DNA from: an uncultured Saprospiraceae bacterium
GTDB taxonomy: Bacteria; Bacteroidota; Bacteroidia; Chitinophagales; Saprospiraceae
DNA: 7,021 nucleotides
Direction of reading: 5' to 3'
Assembly: GCA_934699305.1 (NCBI GenBank)
Contig: CAKUWM010000147.1
Coordinates: 1-7,021, forward strand
The notes under the pieces: model-generated
What the model saw: only the letters and a program-made list of their open reading frames with translations
Databases searched by the model: none
Told to the model about the DNA's origin: nothing
Shown: positions 5,276-7,021 of the stretch, one piece after another
How the letters are laid out: each line of letters starts with the position of its first letter
Position numbering within the stretch: the stretch's first letter is position 1
Position numbers and translations under genes: made by a program

Positions 5276-6880
5276 ATGTGGGCGAAAAATTGTATCGGCA
5301 TAACCCATATACAAAATAAAGTTGTACCTTACTCCGATAATCGGCAACCATTTTTGTATGAAAGCCGGCCCACATTGTACGAACAGAGCAATTGGAACCA
5401 TGTTCTCACTACGTATGAAGTGAGTTTCACCAAATTTCTTAAATTAGCCACGGATGATGTTTCTCCCCTTCTTCTTTTCATTCCTATCGGGCAACCCGAC
5501 CCCTGGTATATACAGGGTCTTGCTCCTTTTTTAGTGGAATTTCCGGGTACTGCAAAGCTTACGTTCTTCATTTGGCACCTGGTTGTATTTTTTCTCAGTG
5601 TAGTCATTGCCCTGGCACAGTTTGCTTATCGCAATAACCGCAACCCACTGTATCGGTATTACCAGCTCTATGCCGGCCTTTTACTAATTTTCATACTAAG
5701 TCGTAATGGCTATTGGTTTGAATTTATAGAAAAGTACGGTGAGGAGCCCATTCGCACCTTTGGGTTCTTAATTCAGACACTATATCTCTGCGTTTACTTC
5801 CGCTTTGGTATCCTTTTTCTGAAACTCGATAAACACCTGCCCGTATTTACCCGGTGGATTTTTGGGTATACCGCGGTATAGGCCCTCCTTGCCCTGGGAT
5901 TTTTCGGACTTATTTTTATCGATATAATTTCTTTCCGGTTCGGGCTTCCTTATTTCTACTATTTTTTCCTGCCGATACACCTGGTACTGGCCGTCCTGAT
6001 CATATACAATTCGTTTAAGAACCCGGAACCGCATAAAAAATACTTTTTGTGGGGATCCTTTTTCTATATTTCCTTCGCTCTTATTTCTACATTTGCCCTG
6101 AGCATGCCCGTTCCGTTTGCCTGGTTCGGAATCCAGCCTATTGTTTATTTCTATGTGGCCATTGTGGTAGAATGTACTCTTTTTGCCATTGGCCTGAGTA
6201 AACAGATCAGAGATCATCTGAGAGAACGCAGAAGGCTGGAAGCCCTTTTCCGGGAAACCGAACGGGAAATGGAGATTAAAATATTACGTGGCCAGCTTAA
6301 TTCGCATTTCATTTTCAACGTGTTGAACTCGATTAAAGTTTTTATTATCGAAAATGAAGCCGATGAGTCTGTAGCATACCTGGGAAAATTCTCTACTTTT
6401 ATGCGAAGCATCCTGGAAAGCAGCAGAAAGGAAAACAGCACCCTTAAAGAAGAGCTCCGGACCATACTCCTGTATGCCGACATTGAAAATATCCGTCTTT
6501 CAAAAGCCGTTGCAATCACCTGCAAAGTAGATGCAGATGTGAAACTCGAAGAGGTTCGCCTGCCGACCATGGTTCTCCAACCCTTCGTGGAAAATGCCAT
6601 CTGGCACGGGTTGAGCAAAGTAGAAAACCGGCAAAAAATGCTGGATATCCGTATCTTTACTCAGCACAATACGGTTGTGGTGAGTATTGAAGACAATGGG
6701 GTTGGCTATTCTTCTGAAAATACGCGTCCCACCCGGGTTTTTGAAAAATCGTACGGCTTGCGGATTGTCAAGGAGCAAGTGGAGCGTTTTAACGCCAAGC
6801 ACCGTCAACATCTCCATTTCGAAATCCTTACCCGAACCGGTGAAGGCACGCGGGTAGTTTTTATCATACCACATTCCTGA
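5276..6880 (+). pseudogene. LytS/YehU-type sensor histidine kinase interrupted by an in-frame TAG
   Basis: One reading frame runs to the TGA at 6878-6880, broken only by a TAG at 5879-5881. Before the TAG lie a short N-terminal part and several membrane segments. After it come more membrane segments, then a cytoplasmic linker and the His_kinase domain with the phospho-accepting histidine in QLNSHFIFNVLNSI (codon 6305-6307). The ATPase domain follows: N box LQPFVENAIWHG near 6593, G1 box DNGVG near 6692, and YGLRIVKEQVERF near 6752. Such kinases usually phosphorylate a LytTR response regulator, and one follows 13 bp downstream. The catalytic half has no good ATG, so it is unlikely to be made alone. 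The start is uncertain: the ATG at 5276 is used, but it leaves only 18 bp to the divergent gene, and no later in-frame ATG exists before the TAG. GTG 5420 or TTG 5375 are alternatives. Confidence 0.68.
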
Positions 6881-6881
6881 C

Positions 6882-6889
6882 TATATTTG
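6882..6889 (+). promoter_or_regulatory. Possible -7 element directly upstream of the response-regulator gene
   Basis: TATATTTG matches the TAnnTTTG consensus exactly and ends four bases before the ATG at 6894. Initiation here would give a leaderless or almost leaderless message. No clear -33 TTG was identified. It may be chance in AT-rich DNA, but it would let the regulator be expressed independently of the broken kinase gene. Confidence 0.3.
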
Positions 6890-6893
6890 TATT

Positions 6894-7021
6894 ATGCCGT
6901 TTGCCTTTCAATGCATACTGATTGACGATGAACCCAGTGTCCTTACCGCTTTAGCCCTGGAGTTAGAACATATTGAAACCCCCAGGGTAACCGTATTGGC
7001 CACGTTCACTAAATCTCAGGA
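6894..7021 (+). CDS. Response regulator, probably LytTR family (partial, 3' end outside window)
   Basis: The ATG at 6894 opens a frame of 42 codons to the window edge. The first strand and acidic pocket are clear: FQCILIDDEPSVLTAL, with D11, D12 and E13, as in CheY-like receiver domains. The phosphorylated aspartate would come at about residue 55-60, outside the window. It starts 13 bp after the LytS-type kinase gene, the usual order for a kinase and its LytTR DNA-binding partner. The LytTR domain itself is not visible, so that part is inferred from the neighbour. If the kinase is dead, this regulator may be an orphan or be served by another kinase. Confidence 0.82.
   Translation, partial: MPFAFQCILIDDEPSVLTALALELEHIETPRVTVLATFTKSQ

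Noticed and set aside
6214..6618. Long antisense frames opposite the histidine kinase domain
   Set aside because: The plus frame carries clear H, N, G1 and G2 kinase motifs, so the antisense frames are shadows.

Overview
The window looks like accessory DNA from a member of the Bacteroidota, probably a flavobacterium-like lineage. Three things point there. Bacteroidota-type -7 promoter elements (TAnnTTTG) lie directly upstream of three genes. Intergenic DNA is AT-rich and Shine-Dalgarno signals are weak. The right end carries a LytS-type membrane histidine kinase followed by a response regulator. The genus cannot be fixed from the sequence.

Left third (1-2243, minus strand): a tight three-gene operon transcribed leftwards. 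It encodes an sce7726-family protein with a PD-(D/E)XK nuclease-like core, then an sce7725-family protein overlapping it by 19 bp, then, after a 1-bp gap, a protein cut by the window edge. That last protein starts with two CxxC pairs, like the N-terminal domain found in front of RES (NAD-degrading toxin) domains. A perfect -7 element lies just upstream of the first gene. This is the best candidate here for a little-described, probably defence-related system.

Middle (2244-4620): about 700 bp without an intact gene holds a short coding remnant with its terminator, a 31-nt near-perfect palindrome, and the first copy of an ~82-bp direct repeat. Next comes a complete hipB-hipA toxin-antitoxin operon with a 4-bp gene overlap, a good promoter, and two adjacent perfect 14-bp palindromes that are probably HipB operators. 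The second repeat copy lies just after hipA, so the toxin-antitoxin module is bracketed by direct repeats.

Right part (4697-7021): two divergent histidine kinase genes, both damaged. The minus-strand one keeps only its membrane region, has an in-frame TAA, and has lost its kinase domain at the junction with the hipBA module. The plus-strand one has intact histidine and ATPase motifs but an in-frame TAG in its membrane region, and its start is unclear. A response-regulator gene follows it and runs off the window. Overall this looks like a plasticity region where a signalling locus has decayed beside a toxin-antitoxin module and a putative defence operon.
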